This document shows, in pieces, positions 5,099-6,131 of a stretch of 6,131 nt of DNA. Origin of the DNA: Sediminibacterium sp. GTDB taxonomy: Bacteria; Bacteroidota; Bacteroidia; Chitinophagales; Chitinophagaceae. Each line of letters begins with the position of its first letter. The first letter of the stretch is position 1. Under the pieces are notes generated by a model. That model was not told where the DNA came from. It made no database searches and saw only the letters and a list, made by a program, of their open reading frames with translations. Both the position numbers and the translations under genes were made by a program. The DNA lies in the NCBI GenBank assembly GCA_028288645.1, contig JAQBNJ010000191.1, positions 1 through 6,131 on the forward strand, read 5' to 3'.

Positions 5099-6131
5099 TT
5101 ATGATTTATACATGATCTCATAATACTCATGCGCCATCCTATTACTATCGAACTGAAACCTTACATCGCGCATACCATTTTTTTGTATCTGTCTCCAGGT
5201 ATCAAAGTTTTCATAGTATAACGGGAGGATCTGCTGCTCTAATATTTCGTAGGATTTGTTTAGGTCATATTCATCCTGTTCGTGAACGGTCATGTGCGCA
5301 TAGTCTGCTTTAGGCACCACGAAACCATTGTTGCCATGGTTCACAAATTCAGGTATCCATCCGTCATCGGTCGAGAAGTTAACGGCGCCGTTCATGGCTG
5401 CGGTCATTCCGCTGGTACCGGACGCCTCGCGTGGTACGCGTGGATTATTCAGCCATACATCGGCTGCCTGCTTGATGCGTTTGCTCAAGGCAAGTTCATG
5501 CCCGATCAACACAGAAACATTTTTATAATTCTTGCTTAAGTGCACGAGGGTATTAAATTCCGAAATAGCCGGGTGATCTACCGGGTAAGGCTTACCAGCC
5601 CAAATGATCTGAACAGGATATTGCGTGTTGCTCAACATTTTTTCAAAACGTTCCATATCGTACGTTAACATGCTTGCACGTTTGTATCCTGCAAAACGGC
5701 GAGCCCAAACGATGGTAAGTACATTTGGATCAAAGATCTTTCCTGTCTGGTCCGCAACAATTTCAAATGCACGCTTCTTTAAATGTTTTTTCCTGTCGTC
5801 AAATGCATAGTCGTTTCCTTCTTCCATGAAACGATACATCTGTTTATCGGCCCAGTAGCGCCAGTTCTGTGCATTGGTAATGGAAGTGATAGGACAGATG
5901 CCTTCATAGTGCTTCCACATTTCCCTGCTCACCACACCGTGTAATGCAGATACACCGTTTGCTTTTCTTGCAAAACGAAGTGCTGCTAATGAGTGATTAA
6001 ACTGGTCGTCTTTAATGCCTGTGAGTTTGCGTACTTCATCAATACTCAGCCCGCAGAAATAACTCATTTTATGACAGAGATAAATATCATGTTTTTCATT
6101 ACCCGCTTCTTCCGGCGTATGCGTAGTGAAT
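5099..6131 (-). CDS. glgP: Alpha-glucan phosphorylase-like protein (GT35 type), C-terminal 343 residues; N-terminus outside window
   Basis: The frame is open to the window edge, starting in FTTHTPEEAGNE, an internal motif of the short alpha-glucan phosphorylases; ATG 6067 is internal, not a start. Family members remove glucose-1-phosphate from glycogen or maltodextrin using PLP. Visible elements, counted from the edge: NGVSALHG (58-65), ITNAQNW (84-90, where relatives usually have ITNGV), VWARRFAGYKR (141-151), whose Arg145 and Lys150 align with rabbit phosphorylase Arg569 and Lys574 that contact phosphate, and NPRVPREASGTSGM-T (228-243). The last position, Thr243, aligns with Lys680, the PLP Schiff-base lysine, so the cofactor attachment is missing. 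Other GT35 landmarks remain, and the codon is ACC, two changes from Lys. The gene may encode an altered or non-phosphorolytic GT-B enzyme; some Bacteroidota relatives carry a glycogen synthase domain upstream, which cannot be seen here. It ends at a strong terminator. Confidence 0.87.
   Translation of the reverse strand, partial: FTTHTPEEAGNEKHDIYLCHKMSYFCGLSIDEVRKLTGIKDDQFNHSLAALRFARKANGVSALHGVVSREMWKHYEGICPITSITNAQNWRYWADKQMYRFMEEGNDYAFDDRKKHLKKRAFEIVADQTGKIFDPNVLTIVWARRFAGYKRASMLTYDMERFEKMLSNTQYPVQIIWAGKPYPVDHPAISEFNTLVHLSKNYKNVSVLIGHELALSKRIKQAADVWLNNPRVPREASGTSGMTAAMNGAVNFSTDDGWIPEFVNHGNNGFVVPKADYAHMTVHEQDEYDLNKSYEILEQQILPLYYENFDTWRQIQKNGMRDVRFQFDSNRMAHEYYEIMYKS

Overview
The window looks like a chromosomal segment of a Bacteroidota bacterium, probably of the Chitinophagaceae. 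The grounds are: no Shine-Dalgarno sequences ahead of the start codons; a good match to the Bacteroidota promoter pattern (TTTG / TAnnTTTG); a ClpC beginning MDNNFSAQV; a Bacteroidota-flavoured alpha-glucan phosphorylase; and intergenic repeats built on ATTCGTGT and GCTAAAAGCT. The lineage is inferred from style, not from a marker gene.

Layout. Positions 1-784 (minus strand) hold a two-gene unit: a STAS-domain protein followed 6 bp later by a J-domain protein that runs off the left edge. Positions 785-975 are a divergent intergenic region with a candidate promoter for the STAS unit, small dyads and a 31-bp imperfect inverted repeat. Positions 976-3533 (plus strand) encode ClpC, the AAA+ unfoldase of the ClpCP protease, broken by a one-base frameshift inside the second AAA+ module. 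Positions 3534-3891 are a convergent intergenic region with a clpC terminator and a cluster of inverted and direct repeats. This cluster includes a 140-bp tandem duplication that carries a second copy of the last ten codons of ubiX. Positions 3892-4461 (minus) are ubiX (flavin prenyltransferase). Positions 4510-5040 (minus) encode an unrecognised single-pass membrane protein. A strong hairpin terminator at 5046-5075 separates it from the C-terminal part of an alpha-glucan phosphorylase-like protein (5099 to the right edge, minus).

How the genes relate. ClpC, the J-domain protein and the STAS protein share one intergenic region and could form a small protein-quality-control or stress neighbourhood. 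UbiX makes prenylated FMN for UbiD-type decarboxylases. The glgP-like gene belongs to glycogen turnover. No mobile-element gene, RNA gene or CRISPR array is visible.

Most worth a second look: (1) the phosphorylase-like protein has Thr where glycogen phosphorylases carry the PLP-binding Lys, while the two phosphate-contacting basic residues are kept; (2) the clpC frameshift, where the two halves join exactly into an 852-residue ClpC; (3) the palindromic and tandemly duplicated repeat cluster after ubiX; (4) the STAS protein has D-E-P-A where canonical anti-sigma-factor antagonists have the phosphorylated D-S-[S/T]-G. None of these amounts to a clearly new system on sequence alone.
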